DNA of 64,000 nt from Paludisphaera mucosa (GTDB taxonomy: Bacteria > Planctomycetota > Planctomycetia > Isosphaerales > Isosphaeraceae), in contig NZ_JARRAG010000001.1 in NCBI RefSeq assembly GCF_029589435.1, positions 486,808-550,807 of the forward strand, written 5' to 3'. The notes beneath the pieces were generated by a model. It searched no databases. It saw nothing but the letters and a program-made list of their open reading frames with translations, and was not told where the DNA came from. Made by a program: the position numbers and the translations under genes. Position 1 is the first letter of the stretch. The number at the start of each line of letters is the position of its first letter. Shown here in pieces: positions 27,476 through 34,593 of this stretch.

Positions 27476-27673
27476 CTACGGGGTATAGAGCTGGACCAAC
27501 ATGTTGTCACGTCCCACGGATTTGGTGAGCGGCTTATTGTCGCCGAATTCAGTGGCCTGGAGGACTACCTCGGCGTCGAATTCTTCGGCCAGCATCTTGA
27601 AGAAATCCACCGTTAGCAGCCGGTCGGTCCGTCGATACGAATGAGCAGCAAGGACGTGATGCGTCCAGTGCAT
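27476..27673 (-). CDS. hypothetical protein, 65 aa
   Basis: A short frame reading 'MHWTHHVLAAHSYRRTDR' then 'VDFFKMLAEEFDAEVVLQAT'. It has an ordinary amino-acid balance and an AT-rich, promoter-like region directly upstream. No family is recognised and no strong ribosome site is seen. It may be the remnant of a larger gene. Confidence 0.35.
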   Translation of the reverse strand: MHWTHHVLAAHSYRRTDRLLTVDFFKMLAEEFDAEVVLQATEFGDNKPLTKSVGRDNMLVQLYTP

Positions 27674-28020
27674 GATGTCAAAATTATCGACTTATTGGTC
27701 TTTTAAGACCGAAATCTGAGAACCGATTATATGAATTGAACAAAATCGAGCACGATATAATTTATCTATATTCTCTATTTGCCTCGTCTTTACATTTACT
27801 CAACGGTTTATAAGCGTCATATTATACGGCCTTAACTAAATTAGTGGCGACGATCTATGGTTCCAATTCTACGCAAGCGAGTCCCTTAATCTCTCACTTA
27901 ATCTATGTTTCATATTTTCTTAGTTAAACGAGGCGATTTACTTGAGTTAGATCACCTAAAGTACCTAAGTATCGCATTTTGACAAATCTTTTTCCAGCAG
28001 GCTCGGTTTTAAATGCATGA
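27674..28020. other. strongly AT-rich island within the element
   Basis: About 350 bp of low-GC DNA in a GC-rich genome, with no gene. It holds a perfect 14-bp palindrome GGTCTTTTAAGACC (about 27700) and many TATA-like stretches. Possible roles are a promoter cluster, a silencing (H-NS-like) target or a DNA-unwinding element. Confidence 0.6.
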
Positions 28021-29302
28021 CCTGCGATAGTAAATCGCACTCGTGCCACCACCTAAGGATCATAAAAACCCCCCGCCTTCAGGCTGGTTCTCCGCGTCGT
28101 CAGAAGAACGACGGCTCCAAACTTGATGCAGTCGAGGCCCCCGTACCTCGTTCACCAGGATGCGATGGCTACGAGACCGGAATCGCCCCAATAGTGGAGG
28201 TATCCGGTTACCAAGTCCTGACATGTCATTTGATCGTTCTCATGTCTTCGGCAGGATCTCGCGGGTCCGCGAAGGCGAGGTTCGCTCACCGTGGATAATG
28301 CTTCATCGATCCTCCTGAAGTCCAACATATCAGCCCTCCTTGGTCGGGGACCTCAAAGGCAACCTGACGCTCACCCGTTCGCCCAACTCGTCCTGTCCTG
28401 CTGCACGCCGGGGCGACGCACTCGGTGCGGATTGGTGGCAGGACCACCCAACTCCCAGGTTCACCCGGACCGGCACTCCCATTGGTCATGAAGAGGAGCA
28501 GGGGGTAAGGGACGCGGAGGACTTCGCGGGCAAGGGCTCCTACCCCTATCGACCCCTTTGCTCGCCGGTGAAGTAGGCCTCCGCCCAACCGACAACGTCC
28601 GGGGAGGGCGTGTCGGCCGATCGTTCGTGGATCGGGTCGTTATATAGTCATTCCACCACCAGGTCACCCGGGGGTATTCAAGGCCGTCGCGATCCTCCAC
28701 GTCTGGTTGAGACGCAGTCTACCGCCGCCCACACCAACCAAGTCCGACAGATATGGAGCCAGGACATGGCATTCGAGGAGTAGAAGGCCGCCGAAATCGA
28801 ACGAGGCATGTCAACGACCTCAATGGACCGCCCGACGTAGCCCAAGGCCAAGCGGAAGCCAAAGACTCCCTATAACTTCACGCCCCAAGACTTTTCCGCC
28901 TCGAAGTACGGGATCGACTCTGCCCCCTGGAGGGCGGCGTCCGCTGGCTAATCTCCACCTGTTACTTCAATTGAGTCGCCGTGTTGTGGGGATTGGTAGA
29001 GAACGGGAACCAGGTCGTCATCGGCCCTGGTCGGTCGTCCCCCGTCTGATCCTCGACCCCCTGCTACAGCCTTTGGAGCGAATGCCCCGGCCCTTCCTCC
29101 GAGTCGGGTCGACGACATTCGCAAAAATTCGTTCAACTCGTGATGCGGCCGTTCTACAACAACCTGGCGGTCGGACCTCTCCAACTCATTCGGTTCGCCG
29201 GGTACGGCGACCAAGACCGTAGCAGGGGGGTGGGAAGGGAAGAATCCCCGACGGTGTACCCGTAGATGTGCGAACCAATATCTCCCCATCGGAGACGCCG
29301 TC
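28021..29302. other. degenerate region without intact genes
   Basis: About 1.3 kb in which all frames are broken or lack plausible starts. It contains a recognisable polymerase gene fragment (28842-28995) and repeats near 29057-29069 and 29219-29234. It looks like decayed element DNA. Confidence 0.55.
28842..28995 (+). pseudogene. remnant of a second polymerase gene, 5' part
   Basis: Nucleotides 28926-28990 are clearly similar to 29673-29738 in the intact polymerase gene. In the matching frame they read 'GGVRWLISTCYFN', a stop, then 'VAVLWG', versus 'DGVRWLISTCYFYEVAVWRG' in the intact gene. Upstream, 'KRKPKTPYNFTP' parallels 'KKKRLPYIYEP', but a frameshift separates the two pieces. It is a decayed paralogue, not a functional gene. 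Confidence 0.75.
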
Positions 29303-29377
29303 ATGGGCTGGATCGACATCATCGGATTTCCGTTCTTCGCAGTCGTCCTCTGGATCGACGGCCGCCGCAACCGTTGA
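29303..29377 (+). CDS. 24-aa hydrophobic peptide at head of replication operon
   Basis: An ATG with GGAG 8 bp upstream opens a 24-codon frame reading 'MGWIDIIGFPFFAVVLWIDG' and a basic end (RRNR). It is one membrane helix with a positive tail. The CsrA-like gene starts 17 bp after its stop. It could be a real small membrane protein or a leader peptide that controls the genes below. Confidence 0.45.
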   Translation: MGWIDIIGFPFFAVVLWIDGRRNR

Positions 29378-29394
29378 ATCACACAGGAGATATC

Positions 29395-29565
29395 ATGCTC
29401 AAGCTTTATCGAGGGACCGGCCAGATAATCAACCTGTACCTCCCGGACGGCCGGATGGTCGTCCTTGAGGTCGGCGAGCTTCGTCGGAACACCGTTGAAT
29501 TATGGATGGCCGCTCCCCCTGACGTCCGCTTCGAAAAGGGCGAGACAGACCCCGCCCGCAATTGA
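29395..29565 (+). CDS. CsrA-like small RNA-binding protein
   Basis: 56 aa; ATG 29395 has AGGAG (29385-29389) upstream, which rules out the longer open frame. The sequence follows the CsrA/RsmA pattern: 'MLKLYRGTGQII' parallels CsrA 'MLILTRRVGETL' with Leu2, Leu4, Arg6 and Gly9 kept. 'RNTVELWMAAPPDV' parallels 'GNQVRIGVNAPKEV' with the Ala-Pro pair kept. The second RNA-binding arginine (CsrA Arg44) appears replaced by Lys in 'RFEKGE'. It probably folds as the CsrA strand-swapped dimer and may control translation of the element's genes. It sits 28 bp before the polymerase gene. Confidence 0.65.
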   Translation: MLKLYRGTGQIINLYLPDGRMVVLEVGELRRNTVELWMAAPPDVRFEKGETDPARN

Positions 29566-29593
29566 GTTGAAAACAACCACAGGAGCCTATGCC

Positions 29594-30802
29594 ATGATCG
29601 CGAAGAAGAAGAGACTTCCTTACATCTACGAGCCCGTCGGCTACGACGACTTCGAGATTCCTCCGGAGAACAAGGATGGGGTCCGGTGGCTGATCTCCAC
29701 CTGCTACTTCTATGAGGTCGCCGTGTGGCGGGGGGACGACGAGGATCGCTGGGCCTACCTGTCGGCCGGCTTGCTGGGCAAGGTGGTCGGGCGGAACATC
29801 AAGCCCATACGCGACGCCGCCGTCCGGGCGGGGCTTATCGAATGCGACAACCACTACATCGTGGGGTCGAAGCCCATGGGATATCGCCTCGGAGCTTCCC
29901 TCGACGGGGCCCAGTGGCGGAGATGGTCCGGCGACGGGCAGATGTTCCTCAACCGCTACAAGAAGTTCAAGGCCCATTGGAACACCACGAAAGATCTCGA
30001 CGACCTCGGACTCTACATGCGGAGGTGGATCATGAAGGCCAAGTTCGGGGCGGGGCTGAAAGCGGTCCTGGCGGGGATGCCGGACGGCAAGAAGCGTGAC
30101 CTCGCCCTGAGGCAGGTCGAATTGATCAAGGCCGGGATCATCAAGACGAAGTATTGCGACTTCGGCCGTTTCCATTCGAACATGACCCGCATGTGCTCGG
30201 AAATCCGGGCGTTGCTGGAAATCGACGGCGAACCTCTCGTAGAGATCGACATCGTATCCAGCCAGGTCTTGTTCTTGGCGGACCTCCTGAAATCCAACGG
30301 CCTGGAATATTCTCCTTCTTCTCACTCATTTCCATCCTCTTCTTCTCTCTCCTATCCCTCTCTCCCTTATGATCGCAGTATTCATGACGAGTTCTTCGTA
30401 GACCTAGAAGGGGGAAGGACTTACGAACGATTTATGCGTCATTTCGACTACCCCTCCCGATCGGAGACGAAAGATGAGTTCTTCGGCGTGATCTATGGGG
30501 GGATGAGACGGACCAAGCTCCTCGCCCAGGTCTGGCCGAAAGCCGCCGCCGTCCTCCAGCGGATCAAGCGAGCCAATCCCTTCGGCTGGATTCCCCAGGA
30601 GATGCAGAGGCGTGAATCCCATCGCATCCTTCGGGGAGCCGTGGATCATTTGAGACTCAACCACCCCGAGATCCCGATCATCACCGTCCACGACTCGATC
30701 ATGACCACGCAGCGTCACGTCGAGACCGTCAAGGCCGCCCTGCTCGACGCCTTCTCGGATTTCCCGTTCACCCCTCGTTTACGAATCAAGGAGGCCGCAT
30801 GA
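29594..30802 (+). CDS. minimal family-A DNA polymerase-like replication protein
   Basis: 402 aa; ATG 29594 is 8 bp after AGGAG. The N-terminal about 100 residues look like a winged-helix region (LSAGLLGKVVGRNIKPIRDA ... LIECDNHYIVG). The rest carries the three palm/finger motifs of Pol I-type enzymes. Motif A is 'EIDIVSSQ' (Asp219). Motif B is 'RSETKDEFFGVIYGG', whose R289-K293-F297-Y301-G302 spacing equals that of the E. coli Pol I O-helix (R754, K758, F762, Y766, G767). Motif C is 'TVHDS' (His366-Asp367). No 3'-5' exonuclease or 5' nuclease domain is present, and it is far shorter than Pol I. A Ser/Pro/Tyr-rich insert encoded by a polypyrimidine tract lies between motifs A and B. With the neighbouring iterons it is the likely replication protein of the element. 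Confidence 0.8.
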   Translation: MIAKKKRLPYIYEPVGYDDFEIPPENKDGVRWLISTCYFYEVAVWRGDDEDRWAYLSAGLLGKVVGRNIKPIRDAAVRAGLIECDNHYIVGSKPMGYRLGASLDGAQWRRWSGDGQMFLNRYKKFKAHWNTTKDLDDLGLYMRRWIMKAKFGAGLKAVLAGMPDGKKRDLALRQVELIKAGIIKTKYCDFGRFHSNMTRMCSEIRALLEIDGEPLVEIDIVSSQVLFLADLLKSNGLEYSPSSHSFPSSSSLSYPSLPYDRSIHDEFFVDLEGGRTYERFMRHFDYPSRSETKDEFFGVIYGGMRRTKLLAQVWPKAAAVLQRIKRANPFGWIPQEMQRRESHRILRGAVDHLRLNHPEIPIITVHDSIMTTQRHVETVKAALLDAFSDFPFTPRLRIKEAA

Positions 30803-30972
30803 ACAACAAGAAGAAGATCGCCGCCGTGTACGCCATCTACGCTGAAATCCGCCGCAGGCACCCTGGAGAGCCCGTGGGTGAGCATTGGGAGGGGAGAGGT
30901 GCATACCTGGGGGAGGGAGTTTACGCCGATCCTGAGTGGTGTGGGGTGCCCGGCGAGCTTGAGTTCGCATGA
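30799..30972 (+). CDS. 57-aa protein overlapping the polymerase gene
   Basis: Starts within the polymerase stop (ATGA at 30799-30802), so it is translationally coupled. It reads 'MNNKKKIAAVYAIYAEIRRR' and then an acidic, aromatic C-terminal half ending 'VPGELEFA'. No family is recognised. Its position suggests a replication accessory. Confidence 0.55.
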   Translation: MNNKKKIAAVYAIYAEIRRRHPGEPVGEHWEGRGAYLGEGVYADPEWCGVPGELEFA

Positions 30973-31275
30973 GGGGGGGCTGGGAGGCCCCAGGACGCAC
31001 GCACAGCGTCGGCGGTGGGGATTTCCTGCTCGGGCCGTTGGCGTGCCGAGGGCGATGCCAGGGCCGTCAGGCGGGCGATGGCGAATAAATACTGTAGCAG
31101 GGAGGTGGGGATGAGGTCGGCCGACGCACAACTTTGACAACCGACGGCCGACACGCCATAGAATGCCATCTCATGTATTTCGCCCCCTCCCTGCTTAAGT
31201 ACCCGCCGTACGGTGTCGCCGTACTCCGACGCGGTGGGGCCTTGTCCAGCCTGCGTGGCTTGCCTAATGTGAAGC
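30973..31275. other. intergenic region before the iterons
   Basis: No gene. It holds a CTGTAGCAGGGAGGTGGGG repeat (31092-31110) and a possible promoter, TTGACA at 31134-31139 and TAGAAT at 31159-31164, with a long 19-bp spacer, pointing into the iteron array. Confidence 0.45.
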
Positions 31276-31428
31276 CCCATGCAAGACGTCTCACTTCCTA
31301 TGCATGATGACTCAACTTCCTATGCGTGACGCCCACTTTCCTATGCTTGATGACTCAAGTCGCCCCTATGTCTGGTGACGCATCCCCTATGCTTGATGAC
31401 ACAGATCCCTATGCGAAACATCACGCCG
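31276..31428. repeat. iteron-like array, putative replication origin
   Basis: Seven direct repeats begin at about 31276, 31297, 31319, 31340, 31365, 31386 and 31408. The core is CCTATGC followed in the best copies by (a/t)TGATGAC(t/a)CA; the first copy begins CCCATGC. Spacings are 21, 22, 21, 25, 21 and 22 bp, about two helical turns, which places bound proteins on one face of the DNA. This is the arrangement of plasmid iterons. The array lies about 300 bp downstream of the polymerase operon. Confidence 0.75.
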
Positions 31429-31572
31429 GTGCTTTCTTAGAGTAGGCACGAGACATCCCGAGTACGGGAGGCTGGGCTCCACTTTGAAGCAACCTCCTAC
31501 CCCTGTTTCCATCCGTTGAACGTCGTAGAATGGGTCGAGTCACGCACGCAACCACGCCGCTGGAGTCCTTCG

Positions 31573-32460
31573 ATGCTCCCTGCCCTACTAGCCGTCTCAA
31601 TGCTCGCCCAATCGGGAGATCCGGTGCCCGGGAACTCGATGTATATCCCGAGACTCGGCGAGAAGGCGATCATGTACCGCTATGATCCTCTGGGCGAAGA
31701 GTCCGGAAACCCATATATAGCTTTCGTCGACTTGAATGCATTGATCGAATTCGAGGACAAGCGGAAGGCGTACGCCGACGAGCACATGCACCTGATGTTC
31801 GACAAGAAGTCGGACGTCGAGTTGCGGAAGCTCCTCAAGCCGTACGAAGCCACGAAACAAGTCGTTTACCTCAAGCCCAAGACAGGAGTGGAGATTCTTG
31901 GGTACGGTAATTTCGACAAGACGGGGGAGGGATTGAGACCCAAGGTGAACTTCGTCTATTTCCCGAACCCCAGCGACTACTTAGTCAAGGTCTTGGACGG
32001 CCAGTACAAGGACAGGATCGTATGGGTGCACGCCTCCTCGGTTAGGGTACCCGATTCCAAGCCGTTCGTCCCATTCCCGGCGATCGAGGCCGCCAAGGCC
32101 GATGGCGAGGAGTTATTCGGCAGCAAGCTGAAGAAGCCCGCCGATGACGAAGCCGCCCAGGACAAGATCACGCTGATCGACACCGACTGGGAACTGGACG
32201 ACGGCTACACGAAGGTCCACGCACGGGTGAAGAACACCACGGATCGCAAGATCACCTTCCTCAGGGCCACCGCGACCTTCGAGGATGCGAAGAATCGGTT
32301 GGTGAGGACCGAGTTCACATATGGGAACCCGAGCACCCTGGAACCGGGCGACGTCGCCACCTTCGAGATCTCGACCAAGGCCGACGAACGGATCGACCAT
32401 TACGGATTGAAGTTCGAGTCCAAGGACAAGAACATCCCGTTCAACCGCCCGAGGAAGTGA
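31573..32460 (+). CDS. secreted protein with FxLYD-like C-terminal domain
   Basis: 295 aa from ATG 31573, which has GGAG 7 bp upstream and begins a short signal peptide (MLPALLAVSMLAQSGD); the open frame extends 19 codons further without a ribosome site. The central region is unassigned. The C-terminal about 95 residues (KITLIDTDWELDDGYTKVHA ... NTTDRKITFLRATATFEDAK) look like an FxLYD/DUF3426-type immunoglobulin-like domain found in secreted proteins. It is the first of four cargo genes on the plus strand. Confidence 0.6.
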   Translation: MLPALLAVSMLAQSGDPVPGNSMYIPRLGEKAIMYRYDPLGEESGNPYIAFVDLNALIEFEDKRKAYADEHMHLMFDKKSDVELRKLLKPYEATKQVVYLKPKTGVEILGYGNFDKTGEGLRPKVNFVYFPNPSDYLVKVLDGQYKDRIVWVHASSVRVPDSKPFVPFPAIEAAKADGEELFGSKLKKPADDEAAQDKITLIDTDWELDDGYTKVHARVKNTTDRKITFLRATATFEDAKNRLVRTEFTYGNPSTLEPGDVATFEISTKADERIDHYGLKFESKDKNIPFNRPRK

Positions 32461-32548
32461 GGGAGGTCGACGCTCGGGGTAGTTTCCGCCGCCGAAGACC
32501 GCGATCGCGGGCCATTGCTTCGTCGAGCAGTGGGCCCTGGTCGTCGAC

Positions 32549-32746
32549 ATGCTGGGAGGGTGGGGGCATCCGGCCGTGAGGTTGGTGTCCGAGGACGACG
32601 AGGTCGTTCTCAGCCCCGTGAACGAGGGCGTTGTTCAATGGTGGAGGGTGTCGACGAACAGCGAAGCGGCCGAAGTCTCGAGGCCCGACCTTCGCTCGGC
32701 GTTGGAAGTCGCTGAGACTCTGAGGGCATCTGGAGCCCCCTTTTAA
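32549..32746 (+). CDS. possible small protein, 65 aa
   Basis: The frame reads 'MLGGWGHPAVRLVSEDDEVV', then 'VVQWWRVSTN' and a helical end 'LRSALEVAETLRASG'. Its composition looks protein-like and it fits the gap between two genes. No ribosome site is seen and the open frame extends upstream without a start, so it may be the tail of a lost gene. Confidence 0.35.
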   Translation: MLGGWGHPAVRLVSEDDEVVLSPVNEGVVQWWRVSTNSEAAEVSRPDLRSALEVAETLRASGAPF

Positions 32747-32784
32747 CCTCCGCCTTGAACTCCACACTCCATGGAGGTGACGTC

Positions 32785-33651
32785 GTGACAGAACAACTCT
32801 CACCCCTGGACATCTCCCATGATGAGATGCGAAGCATCGTGTTGGAGACGCTCGATCATAGGAAGAACACACCTGCTGCGGACATGCAGGTTGGCCCGCT
32901 GTCTGAGTGGATCGCCACCATCGCGGCGAAGCGTCATTTCAAGATCGATCCGGTGAAAGAACCGGACAGATGGAACGAGTTCTGGAGGACGACGTATGTG
33001 CTCGACCCCCATGACATCGTGCGGGTGCAAGACGTCCTGTGGGACTTGATAGTGGAAGGGATCATCAGGCCGGGATACGCCCTGCTACCCGCCTCAACCT
33101 GGCCGCACATCCACCTGACCGACAAGGGGAGGGAGCGAGTCCAGGTGAGGGACTTCTCGCCCTACGATCCCGACGGCTATTTCGGGAGGCTCAGTAAGGC
33201 CATGCCCGACCTGGACGAGGTCGTCGTGACATACCTTCGAGAGTGCCTGGTCACCTTCCGGGCCGGCTGCTTCCTGTCATCCACCGTCACCCTGGGATGT
33301 GCCTCCGAGCGTGCGTTTCTCCTGCTCGTCGACGCCTACGCTGACTCGCTCGACGAGGAGAAGAAGATCCAGTTCAAGCGGGATACCGATGGTCGTCCGA
33401 TCAAGCGGGTGCGTGACGAGTTCATGAGGGGGTTCGACGGACGAGTCCGGCCGAGGCTCTCCGGCGACCTAAAGGACCACCTCGACGTCACGTTGGACGG
33501 CGTCTTCACGCTGCTCCGCACGATGAGGAATGAAGCCGGCCACCCGACGGGGAGATCCTGCCCGGAGGAGGAGATACACGCCTCTATTATCCTCTTCCCC
33601 ACATACTTGAAGAAGATATACGCCCTCATCGCACACTTGAAGTCTCCTTGA
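32785..33651 (+). CDS. hypothetical protein with C-terminal HEPN-type motif
   Basis: 288 aa from GTG 32785, chosen because GGAGGTGA lies just upstream. The N-terminal third includes a possible winged-helix segment (DVLWDLIVEGIIRPGY ... HIHLTDKGRERV). The C-terminal part is helical and contains 'TMRNEAGHPTG', an R-x4-H motif (R-N-E-A-G-H) as in HEPN ribonucleases, preceded by a long helix. HEPN proteins of mobile elements often act as toxins or in abortive infection. No cognate MNT antitoxin gene is visible next to it. Confidence 0.55.
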   Translation: MTEQLSPLDISHDEMRSIVLETLDHRKNTPAADMQVGPLSEWIATIAAKRHFKIDPVKEPDRWNEFWRTTYVLDPHDIVRVQDVLWDLIVEGIIRPGYALLPASTWPHIHLTDKGRERVQVRDFSPYDPDGYFGRLSKAMPDLDEVVVTYLRECLVTFRAGCFLSSTVTLGCASERAFLLLVDAYADSLDEEKKIQFKRDTDGRPIKRVRDEFMRGFDGRVRPRLSGDLKDHLDVTLDGVFTLLRTMRNEAGHPTGRSCPEEEIHASIILFPTYLKKIYALIAHLKSP

Positions 33652-33676
33652 TCCGAGGGGGTAGGGCTTGTACACT
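33648..33676 (+). promoter_or_regulatory. probable sigma70 promoter for the 33715 gene
   Basis: TTGATC (33648-33653), a 17-bp spacer and TACACT (33671-33676) overlap the end of the previous gene. The start codon of the next gene lies 38 bp further on. Confidence 0.5.
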
Positions 33677-33714
33677 ATCGAGGTGCGTGCACCCACCCTA
33701 CGAGAGATTCAGCC

Positions 33715-34584
33715 ATGCTTTCGCTCGTATTCTCCGTCGCACTGATGGGCCAGGTCGGCGATTACGCCGTGCGATACGACGAGGTCCGCGACGCCACGGC
33801 GGAGTCGCTCGACGTGAGGGGCGTACACTATGGAAACGAGAACGACTTGCAGATCGGGCTGTCGTTCCACCGCTACTACCGGGGACGCTCGCGGCCGCCC
33901 CTCCGGGACGAGGACGACGTCGACTTCATGGTGTTCTCGCGGTCGACGACGTGGCAATTCCTCAAGTTCAACGACGCCGCCCTCCTGTACGACGACGTCC
34001 GGATGCCCCTCAGGGCGACCGACAAGGACCAGGAGGTCGTGAACGGGGGCGTCAGCGAGATCTTCGTGTACCGGATGACGCTCGGGCGGCTCAAGGAGAT
34101 AGCCGCCTCCAGGACCGTCAAGCTCGCGATCGGGACGACGTCGTTCACGATCCCGGAGGCTTCCAAGGCCCTGCTCCGCGAATACCTCGACCATCTCGGG
34201 GTGTCGTCGGAGGCCGCGAGGGCGTTGGAGGAGCGGAAGGCCAGGGCGAAGGCGGAGATGCGGGCCGAGGAGGAGCGGCGGCGTGACGAGCAGGTCCGGG
34301 CCCAACGCGAGGCGGCCCGCCGGCTGGCGGAGGCCGACAGGGAGGAGGCCCGACGGCAGGTCGAGGCCGAAGAGGCGGAGGTCCGACGGCGGGCCGAGGC
34401 CGAGAAGGCGAAGCACGACGACGACGCCGCCCGCAAGGACATCGCGATGGCCGAGCGATTCATCAAGATCAAGAAGCCGAAGGCGGCTGAGGAATACCTC
34501 AAGAAGGCCCTCGATCGGAAGCCCTCGGACGAAGTCCGAAAGAAGGCCGAGGAGCTATCCAAGAAGATCAGCCAACAGAAATAA
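33715..34584 (+). CDS. secreted or anchored protein with long charged coiled coil
   Basis: 289 aa. A short hydrophobic start (MLSLVFSVALMGQVGD) suggests export. A beta-rich domain (about 20-150) precedes a very long Glu/Arg/Ala-rich coiled coil (about 165-245; EERKARAKAEMRAEEERRRD), resembling TolA-type stalks. A TPR-like tail (AERFIKIKKPKAAEEYLKKA) follows. No family is recognised. The next gene begins 9 bp downstream. Confidence 0.6.
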   Translation: MLSLVFSVALMGQVGDYAVRYDEVRDATAESLDVRGVHYGNENDLQIGLSFHRYYRGRSRPPLRDEDDVDFMVFSRSTTWQFLKFNDAALLYDDVRMPLRATDKDQEVVNGGVSEIFVYRMTLGRLKEIAASRTVKLAIGTTSFTIPEASKALLREYLDHLGVSSEAARALEERKARAKAEMRAEEERRRDEQVRAQREAARRLAEADREEARRQVEAEEAEVRRRAEAEKAKHDDDAARKDIAMAERFIKIKKPKAAEEYLKKALDRKPSDEVRKKAEELSKKISQQK

Positions 34585-34593
34585 CACCATGCG

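Noticed and set aside
28286-28588. 100-codon minus-strand frame in the degenerate region
   Set aside because: No ribosome site and no coherent composition; the neighbourhood is demonstrably decayed.
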